In this document: in pieces, positions 8,745 to 17,163 of the stretch | How the letters are laid out: each line of letters begins with the position of its first letter | Position numbering within the stretch: the stretch's first letter is position 1 | DNA from: Tenacibaculum larymnensis | Lineage (GTDB): Bacteria; Bacteroidota; Bacteroidia; Flavobacteriales; Flavobacteriaceae | NCBI RefSeq assembly: GCF_028829235.1 | Contig: NZ_JAIWJY010000013.1 | Location: 1 to 64,000, forward strand | DNA: 64,000 nucleotides | Reading direction: 5' to 3' | Made by a program: the position numbers and the translations under genes | Notes under the pieces: model-generated | The model's database searches: none | Told to the model about the DNA's origin: nothing | The model's input: only the letters and a program-made list of their open reading frames with translations

Positions 8745-9773
8745 TTATTCAGTAACTTTTAAACGAGCTTTAGCAGTTACAGAAATATCAGAATAATCAT
8801 TGTTTAAATATTTTAAATATCCAGCTATAGCAATCATTGCAGCATTATCAGTAGTGTATTCAAACTTTGGAATGTAAGTTGTCCACCCCCAGTTTTTTTC
8901 TGCTAAAGTTAAACGTTTTCTTATTTCTGAATTGGCAGAAACACCACCAGCAATTGCTATATGTTTAATACCAGTTTGTTTTACAGTGTTTTTAAGCTTA
9001 TCCATCAAAATTTCAATAATAGTATATTGAATGGAAGCACAGATGTCATTAAGATTTTCTTTAATAAAATTAGGATTCTCTTTTACGTTTTTTTGAATAA
9101 AATATAAGATTCCAGTTTTTAAGCCACTAAAACTAAACTCCAAATCACCAACCTTAGGTTTCGTAAATTTAAAAGCTTTGGGATTTCCTAATTGAGCATA
9201 TTTATCAATTAGAGGTCCTCCTGGATAAGGCAAACCTAAAATTTTAGCAGATTTATCAAATGCTTCACCAACTGCATCATCAATTGTTTCACCTAAAACT
9301 TCCATTTCAAAATAATTAGTGATTTTTACAATTTGTGTGTGCCCACCACTAATAGTTAAGCAAACAAAAGGAAATGGAGGTATTTTACTTTCTTCTTCTT
9401 TAATAAAATGAGCTAAAATATGTGCTTGCATGTGGTTAACATCTATCAAAGGTATGTTTAGTCCTAACGCTAAAGACTTAGCAAAAGAAGTACCAACCAA
9501 TAAAGAGCCCATTAACCCTGGACCACGAGTAAAAGCTATAGCATTTAAATCGTTTTTTGTTATGCCCGCCTGTTCAATAGCTTGTTGTACAACAGGAACA
9601 ATGTTTTGTTGATGTGCCCTTGAAGCTAGTTCAGGAACCACACCGCCATATTTGGCATGAACTTCTTGGTTTGCCACAACATTGCTTAACACTTTACCAT
9701 TACAAATTACCGAAGCGCTTGTGTCGTCACAAGAACTTTCAATACCTAAAATATAGATGTTTTCTGTACTCAA
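8745..9773 (-). CDS. tsaD: tRNA N6-adenosine threonylcarbamoyltransferase TsaD
   Basis: TsaD attaches threonylcarbamoyl to A37 of tRNAs that read ANN codons, working with TsaB and TsaE. The 342-residue length is normal. The start ILGIESSCDDTSAS, the metal-binding HMQAH (His114, His118), the glycine loops FTRGPGLMGSL and SGGHTQIV, and GGVSANSE are all present. It is divergent from tamB. A TATTTTTG box on the minus strand lies about 20 bases upstream of its start. Confidence 0.98.
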   Translation of the reverse strand: MSTENIYILGIESSCDDTSASVICNGKVLSNVVANQEVHAKYGGVVPELASRAHQQNIVPVVQQAIEQAGITKNDLNAIAFTRGPGLMGSLLVGTSFAKSLALGLNIPLIDVNHMQAHILAHFIKEEESKIPPFPFVCLTISGGHTQIVKITNYFEMEVLGETIDDAVGEAFDKSAKILGLPYPGGPLIDKYAQLGNPKAFKFTKPKVGDLEFSFSGLKTGILYFIQKNVKENPNFIKENLNDICASIQYTIIEILMDKLKNTVKQTGIKHIAIAGGVSANSEIRKRLTLAEKNWGWTTYIPKFEYTTDNAAMIAIAGYLKYLNNDYSDISVTAKARLKVTE

Positions 9774-9793
9774 ATCTTTCCGGATTTAGGTTA

Positions 9794-9801
9794 CAAAAAT
9801 A
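9794..9801 (-). promoter_or_regulatory. Putative tsaD -7 box (TATTTTTG)
   Basis: The complement of 9794-9801 reads TATTTTTG, a match to TAnnTTTG, ending about 20 bases before the tsaD start codon. No good -33 TTG is seen. Confidence 0.4.
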
Positions 9802-9874
9802 TTGATATTACGTTAGATTTTCGTTAAAAATAACATTTCTTTAAAATAAGGCAGCATTTTTGCAGTTTGCTGAT

Positions 9875-9882
9875 TACTTTTG
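9875..9882 (+). promoter_or_regulatory. Putative tamB -7 box (TACTTTTG)
   Basis: TACTTTTG matches TAnnTTTG. It places a likely transcript start near 9888-9890, which is 20 or more bases before the earliest in-frame near-cognate start codons of tamB (9898, 9910). This supports a tamB start upstream of the TTG at 9970. Confidence 0.4.
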
Positions 9883-9909
9883 TTAATAGGATTATAAATA
9901 AGGGAAGTT

Positions 9910-12900
9910 ATTAAAAGATTAGGGAACATAATAGGTAGAATAATAAAGTACGCAGTACTTTTTCTGCTCTTGCTTTTTCTTTTACTATCGTTGCCTTTTG
10001 TACAAAGCCAACTTGCTAAACAAGCAACGAATTGGGTAAACAAAGAGTTTAATACCAATATTGTTGTAAAAAAAATTGATTTATCATGGTTAGGAAGTGT
10101 TCAGTTAAAAGAAATTGAGATTAGAGACCATCATAAAGACACCTTAATTTTTGTAAATAATCTAACTACTTCCTTACAGAATGCCAAACGAATATTAGAA
10201 AATAAAGTAGATTTAGGTGAAGCCTCTTTAAGTGGAGTTCATTTTTATATGAAGACCTATAAAGGAGAAAAGAATGATAACATGTCTATTTTTGTAGACA
10301 GTTTTGAAGATGGAAAGCCCAGAGACAGTTTAGCTGCACCATTTATTCTTAAAAGTGATAAAATTACTTTAGAAGATTTAACTTTTAAGTTAATGGATGA
10401 AAATAAGCAAGATCCACTTGAGTTTGCAGCATATAAAGCAGGAGCGGAATTAAACGATTTCTCGATTATAGGTCCTGATGTTTCTATGAAAATAAGAAAT
10501 ATGTTTTTCACAGGAAACAGAGGGATTAACGTGTCAAATTTATCGACAGACTTCACGTATACAAGATCCTACATGGATTTTAAAAATACAACGTTAGAAA
10601 CAGATAATAAAACTAAACTCCAAGCTAAAGTTAAGTTTATTTATAACAGAAAAGATTTTGTAAACTTTAATGATAAGGTAAGAATAAAAGCTAAGTTCCA
10701 AGAAAGTGTAGTTTCAGTAAAAGATTTAAATAAGCTATACAATGAAATTGGTGGGCATGATTTTTTATATATAAGCGGAGATATTGATGGAGTTCTAAAT
10801 AATTTTAGTGCCAATAATGTAAGAGTACATTCAAGGGGAGGTATGAGAATTATTGGAAATATGGGGTTTGTTAATGCCGTTAAAACCAGTAGAGGTTTTG
10901 TGTTTGATGCAGACTTAGATAACCTTACAGCAAATTACTTTCAATTAAGAAATGTACTACCTAACTTATTAGGTAGAACATTACCAACAGAATTTCAAAG
11001 ACTTGGAAATTTTACTTTGAATGGGATAGTTAGAGTGACTCCACAACAAATGGATGCTACTGTATCAGTAAAATCAGAAATCGGAACTGCAATTTCAGAT
11101 CTCCAATTAACAAATATTGATAATATAGATAAAGCAGAGTACACAGGAGAGGTAGAGTTTAAAGATTTTGACCTTGGTGTTTTTGCTAACGACCCTGTAT
11201 TAGGAACCGTTTCGTTAAAAGCAGATGTTAATGGAAGTGGATTTAATGTTGATAATGTCAATACCATAATTATAGGGAGAATAAGTAGTCTGTTTTTTAA
11301 TAAATATGAATATAAAAACTTACAAGTAAACGGACAGTTCCAAAATAAAAAGTTTGATGGTTTACTAAATGCAGACGATGATAACTTCAAATTAAAATTT
11401 GAAGGACTAGCAGATTTTTCATCAGAGATTAACAAATTTGATTTTATTGCTGATGTTGATAGAATTGATTTGAAGAAAACAAACTTATTTACTCGTGATA
11501 GCATTTCTGAGTTAAAAGGAAATATTAATTTAAACATTTCTGGAAACACATTTGATGATATTGTAGGGAAGGCAACCTTTAAAAATTTAGTATACAGAAA
11601 TCAAAAACAGAGTTACCCTTTTAAGAGTTTTGAAGTAAATTCATCCGTAAAAGATAGTATTAAAAATATTGAAGTAAACTCGGAAGATATTGTAAAAGGA
11701 TACGTAAAAGGAAAGTTTTCTTTTGAAGAGTTATTACCAATTACACAGAATGCTTTGGGTAGTGTGTATACAAACTATCGTCCGCATGAAGTAGCACCAA
11801 ATCAGTTTTTAGATTTTGATTTCACAATTTATAATCAAATTATAGATGTTTTTTTACCCAACATTTCAATAGGAAAAAATACACGATTAAAAGGACGTAT
11901 TAATTCAGATAAAAATTCATTAAAACTTACATTTGAGTCTCCTGAAATAAATGCATATAAAAATATAATTGAAGGAGTAGTACTGAGGTTAGATAATAAA
12001 AACCCTCTATATAATACTCACTTAACAGCTAATAAGGTTAATACAAAGTATTATAATATTGAAAAATTAAATCTGTTAAACCGTACTCAGAATGATACAT
12101 TGTTTTTTAAATCTCTATTTAAGGGAGGAAAAGATTATGCAGAGAGCTTTAGCTTAGATTTCTTTTATACAATAAATGAATTTCAAAAATCTGTTGTGGG
12201 AATTCAAAAATCTAAATTACACTATAAAGGTTTTGATTGGTTAATAAACCCTAGTGATGACAGAAATAATAAAGTAACATTTGATTTACAAAAAGATGAT
12301 TTTACAATTAGTCCGTTTGTTTTTAAATCAGGAGAACAAAGAATAGATTTTAAAGGAATTGTAAGAGACAGTACTTATAAAGACATACAAGCAAACTTTA
12401 ATAAAGTAAAACTAGCTAGTTTTTTACCACCAGTAGATAGTTTAAAGTTAGATGGAAAACTAAACGGAAGACTAGAGTTTAAACAAGAAAATGAAATTGT
12501 AGCTCCAGAAGGAAACTTATATATAGAAGATTTTTACATAAACGATTATTCACAAGGAAATTTAACACTGAATGTTACGGGAGATAACTCTTACGAAAAA
12601 TATAATGTCAATTTATCTTTAGAAAATGAAAATGCAAAGAATATATCCGCTACTGGAGGAATTGACTTTTCTACAGAGAGACCAGTTATTGACCTAGATA
12701 TTTATCTGAAAGAGTATGATATTGCTGCTTTCAGTCCATTAGGAGAAGACGTTTTGTCTAAATTAAGAGGAAAAGTAACAGGAGACTTTACTGCAAAAGG
12801 GTATTTGAGAAATCCTGATTTTAAAGGAATCTTAAATTTTGAGAATGCAGGATTAGCTTTTCCGTATTTAAATGTGGATTTTGACTTAAAAGGAAATACA

Positions 12901-14358
12901 AGTGTTGTTTTAGATAAACAAGAATTTATTTTTCAAGACATAATTCTAGAAGATACAAAGTACTTAACACAAGGAGATTTATCAGGAAGTATTGTACATC
13001 AAAATTTTAAAGACTGGTTTTTGAATTTTGACATTAACACTCAAAACTTATTGATTCTGGATACACAAGAAACTGAAGAGTCTCAGTACTATGGAACAGG
13101 ATTTTTAAATGGAGAAGCAAAAATCAGAGGACTTACAAGTTATTTAGATATTGAGGTTAATGGAAAAACAAACAAAGGAACTTTATTTGTAATTCCGCTA
13201 AGTGATGTTAAAACGATAGATAATTATAAGTTAATCCGATTTAAAACAGGAGAAGAAGAGGAGGGAACAAAAGGAAAGGTTATTGGAGATATTAAAGGTC
13301 TTGACTTAAGATTAAATTTAGCTGTAACTAAAGATGCAGTAGCTCAGGTGGTAATTGATAAAGTTTCGGGGAGTGAGTTAAAAGGAAGTGGAGAAGGAAA
13401 CCTTAGAATTGATATTGATACACGAGGTAAGTTTAACATGTTTGGAGATTTTACCGTAGACAATGGTTTTTATAATTTTAAATATGCAGGAATAACAAAA
13501 CCTTTTATTGTACAAAAAGGAGGAACTATTTCTTGGAACGGAGATCCATATGAAGCAGATTTAGATATTACCGCAGTATATAGAACTAAAGCAAACCCAG
13601 CACAGTTACTAGATAATATTAATTCAAATCGTAAAATTCCAATTGACCTATACACGAAAATTACAGGAGGGTTATTTAGTTCAAAACAAGAATTCGATAT
13701 TAAAATACCAAATGCAAATTCAACAGTTAGTTCGGAGTTAGAGTTTATTTTGAATGAGAATGATTTAAATACCAAAATGCAACACTTCTCGTTCTTGTTA
13801 GCCTTTGGTACATTTTATAATCCAGATGCTATTGGTAGTAGTGCTAGTTCAGGAATTACAGGAACAGCCTCTGAAATTGCTTCAAGCATTTTAACAAACA
13901 TGTTAAATAGTGATGGAAATAAATTTCAATTAGGAGTTGGGTATACACAAGGAGATAGAGGAAATGTAGACAACCTTAATTCAGACGATCAGGTAGATGT
14001 ATCTGTATCAACGCAATTAAGTGATAGAGTATTGGTAAATGGAAAAGTAGGAGTACCGGTAGGAACTAACACACAAACCAGTGTTGTTGGAGAGGTAAAA
14101 GTAGAGGTACTTTTAAATGAAGAAGGTAATTTAAGGGGGACAGTATTTAACCGTCAAAATGAAGTACAGTATTCTACCGAAGAAGAAGGATATACACAAG
14201 GAATAGGTATTTCTTATCAGGTTAATTTTAATAACTTGCGCGATTTAGGAAAAAAATTAGGTTTAAATAAAAAAGAAAAGAAGAAAGAAGTTAAAAAAGA
14301 TACGTTGAAACCAAAGAAAAAAGGACTGATAAACTTTAAATCGAAAGAAGAAAAATAA
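9910..14358 (+). CDS. tamB: TamB-like translocation/assembly module protein (DUF490)
   Basis: TamB-type proteins are very large, inner-membrane-anchored, periplasm-spanning beta-helical proteins that help outer-membrane assembly or lipid transport. An N-terminal membrane helix is followed by long beta-rich AsmA/TamB-like repeats and a C-terminal DUF490 region (about 1090-1430, with GDFTVDNGFYNFKYAG and GGTISWNGDPYEADLDITAVY). The frame is open from 9898 and has no ATG or GTG before the mature sequence. I chose ATT at 9910 (IKRLGNIIGRIIKYAVLFLLL...), which gives 1482 residues with a basic N-terminus and a full-length helix. ATA at 9898 and TTG at 9970 are alternatives, and TTG would cut the helix short. 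DUF368 genes follow after 12 bases. Confidence 0.88.
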   Translation: MKRLGNIIGRIIKYAVLFLLLLFLLLSLPFVQSQLAKQATNWVNKEFNTNIVVKKIDLSWLGSVQLKEIEIRDHHKDTLIFVNNLTTSLQNAKRILENKVDLGEASLSGVHFYMKTYKGEKNDNMSIFVDSFEDGKPRDSLAAPFILKSDKITLEDLTFKLMDENKQDPLEFAAYKAGAELNDFSIIGPDVSMKIRNMFFTGNRGINVSNLSTDFTYTRSYMDFKNTTLETDNKTKLQAKVKFIYNRKDFVNFNDKVRIKAKFQESVVSVKDLNKLYNEIGGHDFLYISGDIDGVLNNFSANNVRVHSRGGMRIIGNMGFVNAVKTSRGFVFDADLDNLTANYFQLRNVLPNLLGRTLPTEFQRLGNFTLNGIVRVTPQQMDATVSVKSEIGTAISDLQLTNIDNIDKAEYTGEVEFKDFDLGVFANDPVLGTVSLKADVNGSGFNVDNVNTIIIGRISSLFFNKYEYKNLQVNGQFQNKKFDGLLNADDDNFKLKFEGLADFSSEINKFDFIADVDRIDLKKTNLFTRDSISELKGNINLNISGNTFDDIVGKATFKNLVYRNQKQSYPFKSFEVNSSVKDSIKNIEVNSEDIVKGYVKGKFSFEELLPITQNALGSVYTNYRPHEVAPNQFLDFDFTIYNQIIDVFLPNISIGKNTRLKGRINSDKNSLKLTFESPEINAYKNIIEGVVLRLDNKNPLYNTHLTANKVNTKYYNIEKLNLLNRTQNDTLFFKSLFKGGKDYAESFSLDFFYTINEFQKSVVGIQKSKLHYKGFDWLINPSDDRNNKVTFDLQKDDFTISPFVFKSGEQRIDFKGIVRDSTYKDIQANFNKVKLASFLPPVDSLKLDGKLNGRLEFKQENEIVAPEGNLYIEDFYINDYSQGNLTLNVTGDNSYEKYNVNLSLENENAKNISATGGIDFSTERPVIDLDIYLKEYDIAAFSPLGEDVLSKLRGKVTGDFTAKGYLRNPDFKGILNFENAGLAFPYLNVDFDLKGNTSVVLDKQEFIFQDIILEDTKYLTQGDLSGSIVHQNFKDWFLNFDINTQNLLILDTQETEESQYYGTGFLNGEAKIRGLTSYLDIEVNGKTNKGTLFVIPLSDVKTIDNYKLIRFKTGEEEEGTKGKVIGDIKGLDLRLNLAVTKDAVAQVVIDKVSGSELKGSGEGNLRIDIDTRGKFNMFGDFTVDNGFYNFKYAGITKPFIVQKGGTISWNGDPYEADLDITAVYRTKANPAQLLDNINSNRKIPIDLYTKITGGLFSSKQEFDIKIPNANSTVSSELEFILNENDLNTKMQHFSFLLAFGTFYNPDAIGSSASSGITGTASEIASSILTNMLNSDGNKFQLGVGYTQGDRGNVDNLNSDDQVDVSVSTQLSDRVLVNGKVGVPVGTNTQTSVVGEVKVEVLLNEEGNLRGTVFNRQNEVQYSTEEEGYTQGIGISYQVNFNNLRDLGKKLGLNKKEKKKEVKKDTLKPKKKGLINFKSKEEK

Positions 14359-14370
14359 CCAAACTATTTT

Positions 14371-15294
14371 ATGAATAGAACAAATAAGGATTACCTTGTA
14401 ATCACATTGAAAGGAATGGCTATGGGAGCTGCTGATGTAGTTCCAGGTGTCTCAGGAGGTACTATTGCATTCATTTCAGGAATTTATGAAGAGCTATTAG
14501 GTTCTATTAGTAATATTAATTTAAAGCTGCTTAAAACTTTAAAAAATGAAGGTCTTAAATCAGCTTGGAAACAAGTAAATGGTAATTTCTTAGCAGCTCT
14601 TTTTGTTGGAGTTTTTATTAGTATTGTTTCATTAGCAAAAATGATTTCCTGGTTATTAGTACATCATCCAATTTTAGTATGGTCTTTTTTCTTTGGATTA
14701 GTATTAGCAAGTGTTATTTATATAGCAAAACAAGTTACTCAATGGAATTTAGCTTCAGGAATTTTACTAATATTAGGAGCTATATTAGCTTATTATATCA
14801 CAACTTTAAACCCGTTAGTCTCTGAACATTCCTCAATGTCGTTTATGTTTTTAGCAGGAGCGATAGCTATTTGTGCTATGATTTTACCAGGTATTTCAGG
14901 GTCTTTTATTTTGGTTTTATTAGGAGCTTATAAACCAGTTTTAGCGGCTGTAAATAACCGTGATTTTACAACTATTGCATTTGTTGGTTTAGGAGCAATA
15001 GTAGGTTTGTTAACGTTTTCAAGAGTTTTAAAATACTTGTTTGAAAACTATAAAAACCATACTCTAGTTGTGTTAACAGGATTTATAATAGGTTCACTAA
15101 ATAAAATTTGGCCTTGGAAAAAAGTTTTGACATACAGAACCAATTCACATGGAGAACAAGTACCTTTTAATGAGTTATCTATTTCCCCATTTTCTTACGA
15201 CGGAAACCCTCAATTAATGTATGCAACAGTGTTAGCTATAATTGGTTTTGGACTTATTTTATTACTAGAAAAATTAGCAGTAAAAAAGCACTAG
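14371..15294 (+). CDS. DUF368 membrane protein, probable undecaprenyl-phosphate translocase
   Basis: The 307-residue polytopic protein has about eight membrane segments and the two DUF368 signature loops, GAADVVPGVSGGTIAFISGI (about 19-38) and MILPGISGSFILVLLGAYK (about 170-188). Some DUF368 proteins (PopT) are established carriers that recycle undecaprenyl phosphate across the cytoplasmic membrane; assigning that role here is by family only. It is the first of two tandem paralogues, lying 12 bases after tamB and 33 bases before the second copy, probably in one operon with both. Confidence 0.88.
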   Translation: MNRTNKDYLVITLKGMAMGAADVVPGVSGGTIAFISGIYEELLGSISNINLKLLKTLKNEGLKSAWKQVNGNFLAALFVGVFISIVSLAKMISWLLVHHPILVWSFFFGLVLASVIYIAKQVTQWNLASGILLILGAILAYYITTLNPLVSEHSSMSFMFLAGAIAICAMILPGISGSFILVLLGAYKPVLAAVNNRDFTTIAFVGLGAIVGLLTFSRVLKYLFENYKNHTLVVLTGFIIGSLNKIWPWKKVLTYRTNSHGEQVPFNELSISPFSYDGNPQLMYATVLAIIGFGLILLLEKLAVKKH

Positions 15295-15327
15295 AAAATA
15301 ACTAACTTAGCGTTCTAATCAAACCGC

Positions 15328-16335
15328 ATGTATAAAGAGCGCACGCTATCACAAAGAATAAACCTTTTTTTAAAAGGATTAATAATGGGAGGAGCTAATA
15401 AAGTACCAGGAGTTTCAGGTGGTATGGTGGCTTTTGTGATGGGGTTTTATGAAGAACTTATTTATACTTTTCAAAGAATTAACGGCAAAGCTTTTAAGCT
15501 GTTATTTAACGGGCGTTTTAAAAGTTTCGCTAGTTATACCAACTTACAATTTTTAGTATGGGTAATGGCTGGAAGTATGTTTAGCTACTTCAGTGTGTCC
15601 CTTGTTTTAGATTACTTCTTAAGAAATTATCAATTATATGTATGGTCATGGTTCTTCGGAATGATTATAGGCTCTATTTACTATATATCAAAAGATTTCG
15701 GAGACTGGAAACCTAAAACTATTTTAGGATTACTTATTGGAGCTTCAGTAGGAATCTCTATTAGTTTTATGACACCAGCTACAGAAAATGATAATCTGTG
15801 GTTTGTGTTTTTATGTGGAATTATAGGAGTTTCTGGAATGACATTACCAGGACTTTCAGGCTCATTTATCCTTATATTACTAGGGAACTATGTACTGTTG
15901 TTGGTAGATAGTGTAAACGTGTTAGGAAGTGTAATCACAAACCTATTGTCTGGAAACTTTGAAGTTTTAAACGATCAAGCAAAAGTTCGTTACTTAAAAA
16001 TAATAGGTGTTTTTACAGCAGGGTCAGCCTTTGGACTTGTATCTATTTCACATGTTTTAGGTTATGTATTAAAAAGATGGCATCAAATTGTAACCGCAAT
16101 TATTATAGGTTTTATCACTGGATCGCTTGGAGTTGTTTGGCCATGGAAAGAAACTATTTATAAAAAAGAAGAAGGTGTGTTTTTGCTTGATCAAAGCGGA
16201 AATAAAATTATAGAAAACTACCAGAGATTTATTCCCAATTTTAACAGTCAAGAAACATGGATTTCTATAGGATTCATTATTATTGGAATCGCATTAATAC
16301 TAATTATTGATTTTTATGACCAAAAAAGAAAATAA
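15328..16335 (+). CDS. DUF368 membrane protein, second tandem copy
   Basis: The 335-residue polytopic paralogue of the upstream gene has the matching loops GGANKVPGVSGGMVAFVMGF (about 21-40) and TLPGLSGSFILILLGNY. The proteins are clearly homologous but well diverged, so the duplication is old and the two may not be redundant. The first loop has Asn-Lys where the neighbour has Asp-Val (GGANKVPG against GAADVVPG), which could change specificity (inference). Its 3' end overlaps aroE by 20 bases, which suggests translational coupling. Confidence 0.87.
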   Translation: MYKERTLSQRINLFLKGLIMGGANKVPGVSGGMVAFVMGFYEELIYTFQRINGKAFKLLFNGRFKSFASYTNLQFLVWVMAGSMFSYFSVSLVLDYFLRNYQLYVWSWFFGMIIGSIYYISKDFGDWKPKTILGLLIGASVGISISFMTPATENDNLWFVFLCGIIGVSGMTLPGLSGSFILILLGNYVLLLVDSVNVLGSVITNLLSGNFEVLNDQAKVRYLKIIGVFTAGSAFGLVSISHVLGYVLKRWHQIVTAIIIGFITGSLGVVWPWKETIYKKEEGVFLLDQSGNKIIENYQRFIPNFNSQETWISIGFIIIGIALILIIDFYDQKRK

Positions 16336-17077
16336 GCATTTATATGCTTTAGTAGGAAAGAATATTTCGTACTCATTTTCTCGTGGATACTTTACCGAAA
16401 AGTTTGATAAACTAGATTTAAAAAATCATGAGTATATCAATTTTGATATTCAATCAATACATGAGCTTCCTCAAAAAATAAAAGAAAATAAAAAACAGCT
16501 AAAAGGAATGAATGTAACCATTCCATATAAACTAGATGTTTTTAATTTTTTAGATAGAATAGATAAAAAAGCTTTAAAAGTAGGTGCAGTAAACACTATT
16601 AAAATAACTAAAAAAGGAAGATTAAAAGGGTATAATACGGATGTATATGGGTTTAAAAAATCATTAAAACCATTATTAAAGAAACGACATAAAAAAGCCT
16701 TGATATTAGGAACAGGAGGAGCATCAAAAGCAGTAGCTTATGTACTTGAAGGTTTAGGGATAAAGTATAAATATGTTTCTAGAACCCCTGAAGGGAAAAA
16801 GCAAATTTCGTATCAAGATATTAATAAAGAACTTATAGAGTCGTACACCGTTATTGTAAATTGCACTCCTTTGGGTACACACCCAAAAGTGGAGAATTCT
16901 CCTGATATTCCATATGAGTTTTTATCAAGCAAACATTTATTGTATGATTTGATATATAACCCACCAGAAACCACTTTTTTAAGAAAAGGGAGAGAGCAAG
17001 GGGCAACTATTAAAAATGGATTAGAGATGTTACAGCTTCAAGCAGAAAAAGCTTGGAAAATATGGAACGATAGCTAA
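16316..17077 (+). CDS. aroE: Shikimate 5-dehydrogenase AroE
   Basis: AroE reduces 3-dehydroshikimate to shikimate with NADPH in aromatic amino acid and chorismate synthesis; chorismate also feeds the menaquinone pathway represented by menD and menB. I start it at ATG 16316 (MTKKENKHLYALVG, 253 residues) rather than the TTG three codons earlier. The catalytic lysine is Lys72 in MNVTIPYK, the NTD motif follows, and the dinucleotide loop is GTGGASKAV. The C-terminal YNPPETTFLRKGREQGA and NGLEMLQLQAEKAWKIW match the family. It overlaps the DUF368 stop by 20 bases. Confidence 0.95.
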   Translation: MTKKENKHLYALVGKNISYSFSRGYFTEKFDKLDLKNHEYINFDIQSIHELPQKIKENKKQLKGMNVTIPYKLDVFNFLDRIDKKALKVGAVNTIKITKKGRLKGYNTDVYGFKKSLKPLLKKRHKKALILGTGGASKAVAYVLEGLGIKYKYVSRTPEGKKQISYQDINKELIESYTVIVNCTPLGTHPKVENSPDIPYEFLSSKHLLYDLIYNPPETTFLRKGREQGATIKNGLEMLQLQAEKAWKIWNDS

Positions 17078-17163
17078 AATTTTAAAAACTAAAATAAAAT
17101 TTGCTATTCTCTAAGAATCCTTATCTTTATAATCTAAATCAAAGGAACTTAAACATTGTAGAT

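Noticed and set aside
9813-10058. 81-residue minus-strand frame spanning the tsaD-tamB gap
   Set aside because: It covers the two promoters and the tamB membrane helix in antisense and has no recognisable domain; it is a shadow frame.
10995-11549. 184-residue minus-strand frame inside tamB
   Set aside because: Antisense to a well-supported coding region, low-complexity Ser/Phe/Leu-rich, no ribosome-binding site or promoter.
14371-16335. Tandem DUF368 genes as an assembly duplication
   Set aside because: The two proteins are too diverged and differ in length (307 and 335 residues); this is an old duplication.
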